Shown in pieces: positions 1 through 8,337 of a DNA stretch of 64,000 nucleotides. Origin of the DNA: Pseudomonas multiresinivorans (GTDB lineage Bacteria > Pseudomonadota > Gammaproteobacteria > Pseudomonadales > Pseudomonadaceae). Position numbers and translations under genes: made by a program. The notes below the pieces were generated by a model. The model worked only from the letters and a program-made list of their open reading frames with translations. It was not told where the DNA came from and ran no database searches. Location of the stretch: assembly GCF_012971725.1 (NCBI RefSeq), contig NZ_CP048833.1, positions 744,001 through 808,000 on the forward strand, read 5' to 3'. The first letter of the stretch is position 1. Each line of letters begins with the position of its first letter.

Positions 1-1
1 C

Positions 2-1075
2 ATGGTCGCTGCCCTGCGCGACACGCCGTTCGATACCGGCCTGGACCTGGAGCTGATCCAGGAAATCGGCATGTACTTCCACGCCGTGCGCAAGAAGTAC
101 CACCAGTTCGAGAGCGAGTTCACCGGCGTGGATACCCGCGTGCAGGTCAACCAGGTGCCAGGCGGGATGATTTCCAACCTGGCCAACCAGCTCAAGGAAC
201 AGGGCGCGCTGAACCGCATGCCCGAAGTGCTCGCGGAAATCCCCCGCGTGCGTGAAGACCTCGGCTTCCCGCCCCTGGTCACCCCGACCTCGCAGATCGT
301 CGGCACCCAGGCGTTCTTCAACGTGCTGGCCGGCGAGCGCTACAAGACCATCACCAACGAGGTGAAGCTGTATCTGCAGGGCCGTTACGGCAAGGCGCCG
401 GGCAAGATCAACGAGCAGCTGCGCCGCCAGGCCATCGGCAACGAGGAAGTCATCGACGTGCGCCCGGCCGACCTGATCAAGCCGGAGCTGAACAAGCTGC
501 GCGAAGAGATCGGCAGCGTCGCCAAGTCCGAAGAGGACGTGCTGACCTACGCCATGTTCCCGGACATCGGCCGCAAGTTCCTCGAGGAGCGCGCCGCCGG
601 CACCCTCAAACCCGAAGAGCTGCTGCCGATTCCCAACGGCAAGGGCGTCGCCGCCGCTGGCGGTGAAGGCGTGCCGACCGAGTTCGTGGTCGACGTGCAC
701 GGCGAGAGCTACCGCGTGGACATCACTGGTGTCGGCGTGAAGACCGACGGCAAGCGCCACTTCTACCTGTCGGTGGATGGCATGCCCGAGGAAGTGGTGT
801 TCGAGCCGCTCAACGAGTTCGTCGGCGGTGGTGGCAACAAGCGCAAGCACGCCAGCGAGCCGGGCCATGTCAGCACCACCATGCCGGGCAACATCGTCGA
901 CGTGCTGGTGAAGGAAGGCGACAGCGTGAAGGCCGGCCAGGCCGTGCTGATCACCGAAGCGATGAAGATGGAGACCGAAGTGCAGGCGGGCATCGCCGGC
1001 ACCGTGAAGGCCATCCACGTAGCCAAGGGCGACCGGGTCAACCCCGGTGAGATCCTGGTTGAAATTGAAGGCTGA
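2..1075 (+). CDS. oadA: Biotin-dependent carboxyl-transferase subunit (oxaloacetate decarboxylase alpha / pyruvate carboxylase subunit B), 3' part
   Basis: This is the C-terminal 357 residues of a larger protein whose start lies before the window. The first part is the end of the carboxyltransferase barrel and the conserved post-barrel domain (for example 'NQVPGGMISNL' near residue 50). The last 75 residues or so are a biotin-carrier domain with the attachment motif EAMKMETEV, where K322 of the fragment would carry biotin. By family, the enzyme moves a carboxyl group between biotin and pyruvate/oxaloacetate in the cytoplasm. In pseudomonads the partner is the biotin carboxylase subunit PycA, usually encoded just upstream. 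A strong terminator follows at 1111-1138, so this gene probably ends its operon. The family is clear; whether the main physiological role is pyruvate carboxylation or oxaloacetate decarboxylation cannot be told from sequence. Confidence 0.93.
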   Translation: MVAALRDTPFDTGLDLELIQEIGMYFHAVRKKYHQFESEFTGVDTRVQVNQVPGGMISNLANQLKEQGALNRMPEVLAEIPRVREDLGFPPLVTPTSQIVGTQAFFNVLAGERYKTITNEVKLYLQGRYGKAPGKINEQLRRQAIGNEEVIDVRPADLIKPELNKLREEIGSVAKSEEDVLTYAMFPDIGRKFLEERAAGTLKPEELLPIPNGKGVAAAGGEGVPTEFVVDVHGESYRVDITGVGVKTDGKRHFYLSVDGMPEEVVFEPLNEFVGGGGNKRKHASEPGHVSTTMPGNIVDVLVKEGDSVKAGQAVLITEAMKMETEVQAGIAGTVKAIHVAKGDRVNPGEILVEIEG

Positions 1076-1110
1076 CCAAGGACAGACGGGTCTTTAAGGT
1101 TCAGTCCCAC

Positions 1111-1138
1111 GGGGGAGCACGATGCTCCCCCTTTTTTT
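1111..1138 (+). terminator. Rho-independent terminator after oadA
   Basis: A 9-bp GC-rich stem (GGGGGAGCA / TGCTCCCCC) with a 3-nt loop is followed at once by seven T residues, 36 bp after the oadA stop. Confidence 0.93.
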
Positions 1139-1243
1139 GTCCGCGGGTTTTTCAGCCGACGGCGCGTTTGCTTGATCTGCGTCGGAAACTTCCTTCAGAA
1201 ACCCATTAGCGTCGACGCTGGGAAAACTGACCAGGGTGCGGTG

Positions 1244-1879
1244 ATGGGGAGAGTCGTTCTGTGGTGGGTGCTGCTGTGCGCAAGCGCCCAGGCATTGGCG
1301 CAGTCATCGGAAATGATGGATCGGCTTGCTGCCCTGGAGAAGGATCCGGCCAAGCGCGAGCAGGCCTACGCGGCCGCCGAGGAGCGCATCCTGCTGTGCA
1401 GCAAGTGCCACGGCAAGGACGGCAACAGCAAGCGCGATTACATTCCCAATCTGGCGGGACAGAACCCGCAGTACCTGTTCGATGCCTTCGAGAAGTACGT
1501 CGACGGCCAGCGCACCGACTTCGTGATGAACCAGGCGGCCAAGCTGCTGACGCTCAACGAGCGGGTGAACATCGCTTACTACTTCAGCCAGCAGAAGGTC
1601 CAGCCTCGCACGGAGGCCGTGCCTGACGCGGCGGAGATCGAGCAGGGCGCCCAGCGTTTCGCCACGGTCTGCGTGACCTGCCACGGCGCCCAGGCGCTGG
1701 GACACGACGGCTTCCCGCGCATTGCCGGGCAGCCCAGGCCTTACTTGACCCACGCGTTGCAGCGCTACCGCGACAAGGACCCGAGCCGGGCCGGCTCGCC
1801 GATGCTGGCGGTAGCCGGGCTACTCAGCGATGACGACATCAAGGCGCTGGCGGCCTACGTCAGCCAACTGCGCCCCTGA
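1244..1879 (+). CDS. Cytochrome c4-type dihaem c protein
   Basis: This 211-residue protein has a signal peptide (cleavage expected after ALAQ, residue 20) and two haem-binding CxxCH motifs, C52SKCH and C143VTCH. Each sits in a half of about 90 residues, as in the dihaem cytochrome c4 family. M187 in SPMLAVA is a likely axial ligand in the second half. It would act in the periplasm as an electron carrier, typically feeding terminal oxidases. The ATG at 1244 was chosen because it begins directly at the hydrophobic signal sequence; an upstream frame-open start at 1172 would add 24 unlikely residues. The gene stands alone between the oadA terminator and a convergent lipoprotein gene. Confidence 0.88.
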   Translation: MGRVVLWWVLLCASAQALAQSSEMMDRLAALEKDPAKREQAYAAAEERILLCSKCHGKDGNSKRDYIPNLAGQNPQYLFDAFEKYVDGQRTDFVMNQAAKLLTLNERVNIAYYFSQQKVQPRTEAVPDAAEIEQGAQRFATVCVTCHGAQALGHDGFPRIAGQPRPYLTHALQRYRDKDPSRAGSPMLAVAGLLSDDDIKALAAYVSQLRP

Positions 1880-1880
1880 A

Positions 1881-1910
1881 CCAGCCAGCCGCCTTGCGGC
1901 GGCTGGCTGG
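1881..1910. terminator. Perfect 13-bp hairpin between convergent genes
   Basis: CCAGCCAGCCGCC, a TTGC loop and the exact complement lie 1 bp after the cytochrome stop and 27 bp from the stop of the convergent lipoprotein gene. There is no T-tract, so this may be a transcript-end stabiliser rather than a classical terminator. Confidence 0.55.
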
Positions 1911-1936
1911 AGTGCGCTGTAACGGTGGGTGAAACC

Positions 1937-2209
1937 TTACTGCTGCTTGTCTTCGGCCGGCTTGTCGGCGGTCTCGGGTTGCGCTTGTGGTGCGGCCTGT
2001 TCGGCGGCTGGCTGCTCTGCCGGGGCTGCTTGTTCCTCGGTAGAAGCCGGTGCGGGCTGCTCTGCCGGCGCGGTTTCAGGTTGCGGCGCAGGCTTGGCTT
2101 GCTGCTGGGTGGCGGCAGCGGGCACAGCGGTCTGCGAGGTCGGCTCGGGTTTCTTGTCGCAGGCGGCGAGGACGGCGCAGGCGGCGATCAGGAGGCAAAG
2201 CTTTTTCAT
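1937..2209 (-). CDS. Small Ala/Pro/Gln/Glu-rich lipoprotein
   Basis: About 90 residues. The N-terminus MKKLCLLIAACAVLAACDKK is a textbook type II signal with the lipobox LAAC. Asp at +2 after the Cys would, by the enterobacterial rule, favour retention in the inner membrane, but that rule is less reliable in Pseudomonas. The rest is low-complexity, made of Ala, Pro, Gln, Glu and Thr (repeated AAPAEQPA-like blocks), so it is probably extended and disordered. I do not recognise a function. The ATG at 2209 was preferred; a GTG four codons upstream (2221) is also open. It is convergent with the cytochrome gene and lies upstream of the autotransporter's terminator region. Confidence 0.75.
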   Translation of the reverse strand: MKKLCLLIAACAVLAACDKKPEPTSQTAVPAAATQQQAKPAPQPETAPAEQPAPASTEEQAAPAEQPAAEQAAPQAQPETADKPAEDKQQ

Positions 2210-2354
2210 GAGGGTGCTCACTCATCGAGGGTTGGCGAATGCCGGTCGGTCGACCGGGGCGGCAAGCTTTGCCGTGTCCGGTGTGTGAGGCCATTTACCG
2301 TGCTCCGAGATTGATCGGGAAATTTCCGATTCACCCGTGTTAAAGGCTCAAAGG

Positions 2355-2384
2355 AAAAAGCCCGGCGGATGCCGGGCTTTTTCG
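2355..2384 (-). terminator. Terminator after the autotransporter gene (bidirectional-looking)
   Basis: AAAAAGCCCGGC, a short loop and GCCGGGCTTTTT form a symmetrical hairpin, with A's on one side and T's on the other, 17 bp beyond the autotransporter stop. It could also act on plus-strand transcripts. Confidence 0.88.
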
Positions 2385-2400
2385 TCGCGCGTTGTCCAGG

Positions 2401-5373
2401 TCAGAACGCCATCTGCCACTGGGCGATCAGCGCGTGGTTCTGCGCGTTGCTGCCCATCTGCCCGCTGTAGCCGATGCCGACGGTATTGCGCGCGGACAGG
2501 CCAACGTCGAAGCCGACATCCAGCAGCAGGCTGTTGCGGTCCAGTGCAGTGCCCTGGACGCTGAAGGCATCACCGCCGGCAATGAAGGACTGGCGGGTTT
2601 CGCTGTCGATGTCGCCGAAGGTGTGACGCCAGCCCAGGCCCAGACGCGGGGTGAAGCTCATGCCGTTGCTCAGGGTGTCCAGGCGGGCGATGCGCAGGCC
2701 CAGGGTGCTGCTCAGGTTGTCCTGGTCCTGGGAGTCGACGTGCAGCGCGGCGGCGCCGCCTTTCTCGTCGTACGAATCGCGCTCGTAGCGCTGGTAGTCC
2801 AGGCGCGCGTAAGGCTCGGCGCTCAGGCGGCCGCTGCCCATGGCGTAGCCGGTTTCGGCGAAGGCCTGCCAGCTGTCGGCGTCATAGTCACCTTTGGGGC
2901 GATCACTGAAGCCGTCGAACTCGACCCGGCGTTTGCTCTCGCCGTCGTGGCTGCTGTAGGCCGCGCCCAGGCGCACGGCCAGCGGGCCGATCTGGTGCAG
3001 CGCGTAGGCGCCCAGGTGCCAGCTGTCGATATCGCCGGAAACACCGCCGCTGCCATCCAGGTCAGTGTGCGAGTAACCGCCGAGCACGCCCAGGCGCCAG
3101 TCCGGAGTCAGCGCCCAGTCGGCGCCAAGCAGGGTGCCGCCGGTGTTCTGTTGCAGGTCGCCGTTGTTGTCGTGCTCATCGAGCTTGCCGTGGCTGCCGA
3201 TGCCCTGCACCCACAGGCGGCCGGCGGCGTCCGGGTCGTTCAGGTTGCGCGCTTCGCTGGGCACGCCAGTGGCGGCAAGCATTGGCGTGTCGCCGCGCTC
3301 GGTGGCAGCCAGCAGGCTGCTGCTGCCCAACTGGCGCACGGCGTTGAGCATGGCGCTGCCGACCTGCTGGCTACCGGCGATGGTCGCGGCGGCGAGGCTG
3401 GCGTTGCTGGCGCCGGCCAGTTGCTCCAGGGCGGCGGTGGCATTGCCCGCATCGCTGGTGATCAACGCGTTGTACAGCGCGCCGCCGTTCTGGCTCTGCA
3501 GCGCGGCGCCGGCGTTGTGGCCGTTGCTGCTGCTGGCCAGGTCGCCGAACTGCACGTCGTTGCGGGTCAGTTGCAGGTCGACGCTGTTGGCGCCGTAGCT
3601 GAGTGTCGGGGTGAGGAAGGCGAAGTTGCTCTTCACGTCGGCGAACTGGCCGCTGACGCCGCCGCTAGCGCTGATGACCTGCACACTGCTCTGCCACGGC
3701 CAGTTGCCGCTGCCGGCCTGCACGGCGAGGTGCGAGCCAGCGATGCTGGCGGTGCCGTCCACCTGCACGGTGGCGTGGGCGCCGCTGGGCTCCACGCCGA
3801 AGGACAGGGTCGAGCCGCTCTGCAGGTTGAGGTTGCCGGTGACGTGGGCAGCGCCCAGGGCCGGCGAGGCGATCAGGGTGCCGGCAACGTTCAGGCCGCC
3901 GACACTGCCGCTGCCCGAATAGGTGGCACCCTGGTCGACCTGCAGGGTGCCGAGGATGCTGCCGGTGTTGCTCAGGCTGGCGCCGCTGAAGACTTCGCCG
4001 CCTTCGCTGAAGTCGTTCACGCTGGAGAGGGCCCAACTGCCCTGTTTCACGTCCAGCCATTCGAAGTGGGTGCTGTTGCCGAAGCTGCCGCCAGCGGCGT
4101 CGTCGAGGGTGACGGTGTCGCGGCCGGTGCCGCCGTCCACCAGGCCTTCGAAGCGGCTGCCGGAGAGCAGGATCAGGCTGTCGTTGCCGCCGCCCATTTC
4201 CAGGGCGATGCCATTGCCGCCTTGGATCAGGCCGTCGTTGATCACGGTGTCGTCGAGATCGCCGGAAAGGGTCACGCCGGAGAGTTTTTCGCCGGAGATC
4301 GTGCCGTGGTTCTCCAGGTAGGTCTTGCCGAAGCCGCTGTTGCCATTGCCGTCGTCGACCAGGATGCCGCGGTCGACGCTGCGGATGACCGCGCCGGCGT
4401 AGTTGATGATGGTGCCGCCACCCATGGCGATGCCTTCGCTGCCGTTGGGAGAGCCGTCCTTCGAGCCGGCTGCGCCGAGGCCTTCGATGATGCCGTGGTT
4501 CTCGATGTGGCCGGTGTAGTCGATGTCCACGCCATCGCCGTCGCCGTCCGGCACCAGGCCGTTGTAGGCGCCGCTGATGCGGCCGTAGTTGATCACGGTG
4601 CCGTCGCCGTCGGAGCCGAAGCCCGAGCCGTTGCGGCCGATGATCACGCCGTCTTCGTAGTTGATCAGGGTGGCGCCCACATCGGTGGTGATGCCGTGGC
4701 GGCCGCCGCTGATCAGGCCGTGGTTTTCCACGTGGCCGCCCGCGGCGCTCTGGAAGTCGATGCCGTCGTTCTTGGTGTCGGCGGTGATCATGTCCGAGCT
4801 GCTGATCTCGCCGTAGTTGGTGATGCTCGCGTTGCCGCCGGGGCGAATGGCGTCGTTGCCGTCGCTGTGGATAACCCCACTGGCGCGGTTGATGATCGTA
4901 GTGGTCGCGGCGCTCTGCAGCTTGTCCAGGTCCAGCGCCTGGCCGGTGGCCGAGGTGATGCTGCCGGCGTTGTCGATCAGCAGGCTGCCGGCGCTGAACG
5001 GATTGTTCATGCGGATGGCGTCGTCGTAGCCGACGATCCGGCCGCCTTCGCGGTTGATGATCTGGTAGAAGCGCGTGGTGCTGTCGCTGCCGGAGGTATC
5101 GACCACGCGGCCGGTGCTGGATTGCAGCAGGCCGCTATTGTCGATGACCACGCCGCTGCCGGTGGCTGCGCCCTTGAGGTCGAGGCTCTTGCCGCTGGTG
5201 ACCAGGCTGCCGGTGCGGGTGACCGTCAGGGTGTCCTGGTTGGCCAGGGTGCGGCTGCTGGTCTGTGCGTCGCTGATGATCGGCGATACCGGAACGGCAT
5301 GGGCGGTTTCGGCGGCCAGGCTCGCCAGAACGACGGCGATGCTCAGCGCGAGCGGGGAGGGCTTGTGCAGCAT
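2401..5373 (-). CDS. Type V autotransporter with beta-helical passenger
   Basis: 990 residues. A signal peptide (cleavage expected after ETAHA, residue 26) is followed by a passenger of about 650 residues built from repeated short strands with the theme 'I-x-N-x-G-x-I-x-G', such as 'VENHGLISGG' and 'IENHGIIEGL'. That pattern is typical of parallel beta-helix passengers. The last 280 residues or so look like an autotransporter barrel: alternating hydrophobic strands, aromatic girdles, and a C-terminal Phe in 'LIAQWQMAF' as the outer-membrane assembly signal. Several Asp/Gly-rich segments ('GNDSLILLSG', 'DGDGDGVDIDY') may bind calcium. No protease triad or lipase motif was recognised, so adhesion is a guess. 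The start has a good AAGGA ribosome site upstream. The gene is monocistronic, with a terminator at 2355-2384. Confidence 0.9.
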   Translation of the reverse strand: MLHKPSPLALSIAVVLASLAAETAHAVPVSPIISDAQTSSRTLANQDTLTVTRTGSLVTSGKSLDLKGAATGSGVVIDNSGLLQSSTGRVVDTSGSDSTTRFYQIINREGGRIVGYDDAIRMNNPFSAGSLLIDNAGSITSATGQALDLDKLQSAATTTIINRASGVIHSDGNDAIRPGGNASITNYGEISSSDMITADTKNDGIDFQSAAGGHVENHGLISGGRHGITTDVGATLINYEDGVIIGRNGSGFGSDGDGTVINYGRISGAYNGLVPDGDGDGVDIDYTGHIENHGIIEGLGAAGSKDGSPNGSEGIAMGGGTIINYAGAVIRSVDRGILVDDGNGNSGFGKTYLENHGTISGEKLSGVTLSGDLDDTVINDGLIQGGNGIALEMGGGNDSLILLSGSRFEGLVDGGTGRDTVTLDDAAGGSFGNSTHFEWLDVKQGSWALSSVNDFSEGGEVFSGASLSNTGSILGTLQVDQGATYSGSGSVGGLNVAGTLIASPALGAAHVTGNLNLQSGSTLSFGVEPSGAHATVQVDGTASIAGSHLAVQAGSGNWPWQSSVQVISASGGVSGQFADVKSNFAFLTPTLSYGANSVDLQLTRNDVQFGDLASSSNGHNAGAALQSQNGGALYNALITSDAGNATAALEQLAGASNASLAAATIAGSQQVGSAMLNAVRQLGSSSLLAATERGDTPMLAATGVPSEARNLNDPDAAGRLWVQGIGSHGKLDEHDNNGDLQQNTGGTLLGADWALTPDWRLGVLGGYSHTDLDGSGGVSGDIDSWHLGAYALHQIGPLAVRLGAAYSSHDGESKRRVEFDGFSDRPKGDYDADSWQAFAETGYAMGSGRLSAEPYARLDYQRYERDSYDEKGGAAALHVDSQDQDNLSSTLGLRIARLDTLSNGMSFTPRLGLGWRHTFGDIDSETRQSFIAGGDAFSVQGTALDRNSLLLDVGFDVGLSARNTVGIGYSGQMGSNAQNHALIAQWQMAF

Positions 5374-5493
5374 GGCAGGGCGTCCTTTTCTTATCGAAGT
5401 GGCCGCCTGTTATAGCGATGGATTCTTACGCTTTTGTAACGCTGCTGGCCTTGTGCCTTGCCTGCGTGCCCAGCGGGAAGACGAGAAACCTTA

Positions 5494-5499
5494 TATACT
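5494..5499 (+). promoter_or_regulatory. Candidate -10 element for yjdM
   Basis: TATACT lies 38 bp upstream of the GTG start in a locally AT-richer stretch. No convincing -35 hexamer was found at 16-18 bp. Confidence 0.35.
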
Positions 5500-5536
5500 C
5501 TGCGGTCTTTTTACCGTTTCCACTGTGAGAACCGCC

Positions 5537-5878
5537 GTGAGCCAGCTGCCGCCCTGCCCCAAATGCAACTCCGAATACACCTACGAAGACGGCGCCCAGC
5601 TGGTCTGCCCCGAGTGCGCCCATGAGTGGTCCGCCGATGCATCCGGCGAGGCCGACGGCGACGCGCGCGTGATCAAGGATTCGGTCGGCAACCTGCTGCA
5701 GGACGGCGACACCATCACAGTGATCAAGGACCTCAAGGTCAAGGGCTCGTCCCTGGTGGTGAAGGTCGGCACCAAGGTGAAGAACATTCGCTTGGTGGAC
5801 GGCGACCACGACATCGACTGCAAGATCGACGGCATCGGCGCGATGAAGCTGAAGTCGGAGTTCGTGAAGAAGGTCTGA
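5537..5878 (+). CDS. yjdM: YjdM/PhnA-like zinc-ribbon protein
   Basis: 113 residues, nearly collinear with Escherichia coli YjdM (formerly PhnA). An N-terminal zinc ribbon is formed by C7-x2-C10 and C24-x2-C27. It is followed by the hallmark tail 'DLKVKGSS', 'KVGTKVKNIRLV', 'DHDIDCKIDG' and 'MKLKSEFVKKV'. The open frame runs far upstream, but homology begins at the GTG at 5537 (MSQLPPCPKCNSEY), so that start was chosen. The family's biological role is unsettled: it was first linked to alkylphosphonate uptake, and no phosphonate genes are nearby. A terminator follows 19 bp after the stop. Confidence 0.93.
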   Translation: MSQLPPCPKCNSEYTYEDGAQLVCPECAHEWSADASGEADGDARVIKDSVGNLLQDGDTITVIKDLKVKGSSLVVKVGTKVKNIRLVDGDHDIDCKIDGIGAMKLKSEFVKKV

Positions 5879-5896
5879 GCCTTCCTCGCCTCCATG

Positions 5897-5926
5897 AAAA
5901 AGCCCGGCCATGTGCCGGGCTTTTTG
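5897..5926 (+). terminator. Terminator after yjdM
   Basis: GCCCGGC / GCCGGGC stem with flanking A and T tracts (TTTTTG on the plus strand). Confidence 0.9.
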
Positions 5927-5956
5927 TTGCCTGCCCCTTGCCGCGGGCGGCTTTGT

Positions 5957-6034
5957 GTAGGAGCGAGCTTGCTCGCGAACCGCCCAGCTTCGGTGCATGC
6001 CCGGAGCCCTGTTCGCGAGCAAGCTCGCTCCTAC
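5957..6034. repeat. REP doublet, family A (GAGCGAGCTTGCTCGC type)
   Basis: Two inverted copies of GTAGGAGCGAGCTTGCTCGC(GAAC) flank about 30 bp of unique sequence, the arrangement known as a REPIN in pseudomonads. It sits between the convergent yjdM and thioesterase genes. Confidence 0.9.
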
Positions 6035-6072
6035 AGGTGACCCATGCCCCTTCGAAAAAGGGTCTGAGGCAC

Positions 6073-6912
6073 TTATTCCTTGTAGTAAACGATCTGGTTG
6101 CTGGTCGCCAGCAGCGCGCCGGACTCGCTCCAGAGCTGGGCGCTCTGGTCGAAGAAGCCATTGCGGAATTCCTGGGCGCGGGCGTCGCCCAGCAGGTAGC
6201 CGGTGCCGACCTCGGCCAGTTGCGCAGCGTCGGTGTGGAAGTAGGTGGTGATCGACACGGTGCCGGCCGGTACCGGCGTGGCGCGGCGCAGCCAGACGCG
6301 CGGGTAGAAGATGTCGCTCAGCGCCGCCAGGGACAGGAAGTCCAGCGGGCGCGGTTGTGCATCGCGCATCCAGAGCTGGCTGCGACTGGTCTCGCCAGTG
6401 CCGTCCCATTTGGTCGGGAAGGCGCCGGACACCGGACGCATCTCGTATTGCTTGGGCCAGGCCACCCCCTTGGCGGCTGGGCTCATCGGCTCGAAGTCGC
6501 TGGCCGGCGCGAGGTTCGGGAAGGGCAGGTCGGTCAGGCTCCAGGTCTCGCGGCGCAGCGCGGTGACCAGGGTGGCGGTGGTGGTGACCTGCTGTTCGCC
6601 GGTTTCATCGGCCTGGGTCAGTTGCAGCAGCCAGTGCTGGGTGGAGCGGTTGGTGCGCACCGGGATGGCTTCGACCTGGAAGGCGCCGGCCACGACCGCC
6701 GCGGCGTAGTTCACCGTCAGCGACACCGGGTTGCCGAGCAGCTGCGGGTGACGCAGCGCGCCCTGCAGCAGGACCGCAGCGGTCGCGCCGCCGAAGGGGC
6801 CGACCATGTTCCAGTAGTCCTGGCTGGTGTGGCCCTCGTAGAGGTTGGCTTGGCCGGCAACGGGTTGCAGGGCCACGGCGCGGTCGAACGGATGCAAGGC
6901 GGTATCGGTCAT
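6073..6912 (-). CDS. TesB-like acyl-CoA thioesterase family protein (double hot-dog)
   Basis: 279 residues, resembling the thioesterase-like superfamily in which two hot-dog halves are fused. The N-terminal half has the usual 'HTSQDYWNMVGPFGGATAAVLLQGALRH' region (quoted in part: 'NMVGPFGGATAAVLLQ'), followed by a strand pattern 'VSLTVNYAAAV'. The C-terminal half carries 'RPLDFLSLAALSD'. By family it would hydrolyse acyl-CoA thioesters in the cytoplasm; the substrate cannot be read from sequence. The ATG at 6912 is preceded by a GAGAGAG ribosome site. It is followed by a REP doublet and preceded, 79 bp away, by the co-directional DUF5924 gene, so the two may be co-transcribed. Confidence 0.8.
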   Translation of the reverse strand: MTDTALHPFDRAVALQPVAGQANLYEGHTSQDYWNMVGPFGGATAAVLLQGALRHPQLLGNPVSLTVNYAAAVVAGAFQVEAIPVRTNRSTQHWLLQLTQADETGEQQVTTTATLVTALRRETWSLTDLPFPNLAPASDFEPMSPAAKGVAWPKQYEMRPVSGAFPTKWDGTGETSRSQLWMRDAQPRPLDFLSLAALSDIFYPRVWLRRATPVPAGTVSITTYFHTDAAQLAEVGTGYLLGDARAQEFRNGFFDQSAQLWSESGALLATSNQIVYYKE

Positions 6913-6991
6913 GACTCTCTCGGCGCTTTTTGTTCTCGGGAGAGGCTCTATGTAGAGGAAAGCGCCGAGGCGGGTCAAGGATACCGAGCGG

Positions 6992-8020
6992 TCAGGGCGT
7001 GACCTCGAACCGCAGTGTGCCGATGACTTGCCCGGCTTCGGTGAGCACCTGCACCTGCCACTTGCCGCTGGGGTCGCTGGGGAAGTTCTGCTTGTGCGTC
7101 CAGGCGCGGTAGCCGGCTTCGCGGCCGCCCTTGATGTCCAGGGCGATGCGGTCGACTTCCTGGCCGTCCTTGCGCCAGGCGTGATAGATCCGCTCGTTAA
7201 GCCCACGCGGTGCGTTGATCGCTGTGTAGGCGTAGAGGCCCTGGCTCTTGATCTGCGCGACGCTGACCGTCTCCAGGCTGTCGCCGGGGGTGCGCTGGGC
7301 GTTGTCGAAGCTCTCGGTCACCGCCATCTCGGTCATCCACAGGGTCGACGGCGGCACCCAGGCGCGGGCGAACCAGCCCACCCCGCCGATGGACAGGGTC
7401 AGGCCGATGAGGGCGAACCAGCGCCACCATTTGTGGATCTTCACCGTCACCGCGAGGCTCGGGAACGACAGCAGCACGGCGATTCCCAGCGCCGCCTCGT
7501 AGCTCTGCGGGGTGCTCAGGTGGAGGATGATCGGCAGCGCGGTGAGCAGCACCGCGAACAGCGTCAGGGTGTGATAGCCGAGGAAGGTCCAGCGCCGCAC
7601 CGACAGCCACTTGTAGTAGATCGGGTCAGTGATTGCGGCGAGCCCCGCCAGTGTCAGCACGCCAGTGAACAGCGCCTGGCCGCTGTTCCAGGTGGTGGTG
7701 ACGAAGAAGAACGGCAGGCAGAAGAACAGGCTTTCCTGGTGGATCAACTGGGTCGCGTAGCGCAGCAGGCCCGGCGGGACTTCCCAGCCGAAGCGGCTCT
7801 TGAAGCGCTTGGTGAGCAGGTTCTCCAGCATCAGCCAGATCCAGCTGACCAGCATGACGATGGCCATGGCGCGGGCGAAACCGGCGCGGTGGCGGTCGAC
7901 CATGACGAAGCTGAACACCCCGGAGCAGAAACCGAAGAGGGCGATCAGGCGCGGGTAACGCTGCAGCAGGCCGAGGACCAGGGTGATCAGGCGCTGCACG
8001 CGCTCTTTCCAGATGAGCAT
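6992..8020 (-). CDS. DUF5924/DUF2914-type membrane protein
   Basis: 342 residues. There are about eight hydrophobic segments in the first 230 residues (for example 'LIALFGFCSGVFSFVMV', 'GIAVLLSFPSLAVTV', 'LIGLTLSIGGVGWFA'), then a soluble C-terminal domain of about 110 residues. That domain has the 'IYHAWRKDGQEVDRIALDI' type of motif known from the DUF2914 family (a small beta-rich, probably periplasmic domain). The function is unknown. The ATG at 8020 was chosen since it immediately precedes the conserved amphipathic start; a GTG at 8086 would add 22 residues. It lies upstream of the thioesterase gene in the same direction. Confidence 0.75.
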   Translation of the reverse strand: MLIWKERVQRLITLVLGLLQRYPRLIALFGFCSGVFSFVMVDRHRAGFARAMAIVMLVSWIWLMLENLLTKRFKSRFGWEVPPGLLRYATQLIHQESLFFCLPFFFVTTTWNSGQALFTGVLTLAGLAAITDPIYYKWLSVRRWTFLGYHTLTLFAVLLTALPIILHLSTPQSYEAALGIAVLLSFPSLAVTVKIHKWWRWFALIGLTLSIGGVGWFARAWVPPSTLWMTEMAVTESFDNAQRTPGDSLETVSVAQIKSQGLYAYTAINAPRGLNERIYHAWRKDGQEVDRIALDIKGGREAGYRAWTHKQNFPSDPSGKWQVQVLTEAGQVIGTLRFEVTP

Positions 8021-8120
8021 GGGGAAGATGGGACAACGAAAACGAAAGGGGGCGAGATTGTAACGCCGGATGTCGGTGAGGGGCACGGGGAGTGACGGGA
8101 GGGTTGGAGGCTGGGTGTGA

Positions 8121-8274
8121 GCCCTCTCCCTAACCCTGGCTGCGCGCCCCGCTCCGAAGGGAGAGGGGACTGTTCCGAGCGCGTTGAGGCACTAGTGCTC
8201 GCCGGTTGACTGTGAAGTGAGCCGTTGCAGAGGACTGCTCCCTCTCCCTTCAGGGAGAGGGCGGGGGAGAGGGC
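8121..8274. repeat. Repeat family B doublet (CCCTCTCCC...GGGAGAGGG)
   Basis: Two arms rich in CCCTCTCCCT / AGGGAGAGGG flank a spacer that includes TGCTCGCCGGTTGAC. The same architecture, with a near-identical spacer motif, recurs at 37616-37754. It fills most of the 317-bp gap 8021-8337. Confidence 0.75.
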
Positions 8275-8294
8275 AAGTCCCTGCGCCGAAGTCG

Positions 8295-8318
8295 GTTCGC
8301 GAGCAAGCTCGCTCCTAC
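8295..8318. repeat. Single REP, family A
   Basis: GTTCGCGAGCAAGCTCGCTC plus CTAC: one arm of the family A element, 20 bp from the stop of the LysR gene. Confidence 0.85.
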
Positions 8319-8337
8319 GCAGAGCAAAGAGCGGGCG

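Noticed and set aside
763..1110. Minus-strand open frame opposite the biotin domain of oadA
   Set aside because: Shadow of a certain gene; no supporting features.
2392..5415. A 1007-codon open frame on the plus strand opposite the autotransporter
   Set aside because: It is a compositional shadow: Ala/Val/Gly-rich with no domain, while the minus strand has signal peptide, passenger repeats and a barrel ending in Phe.
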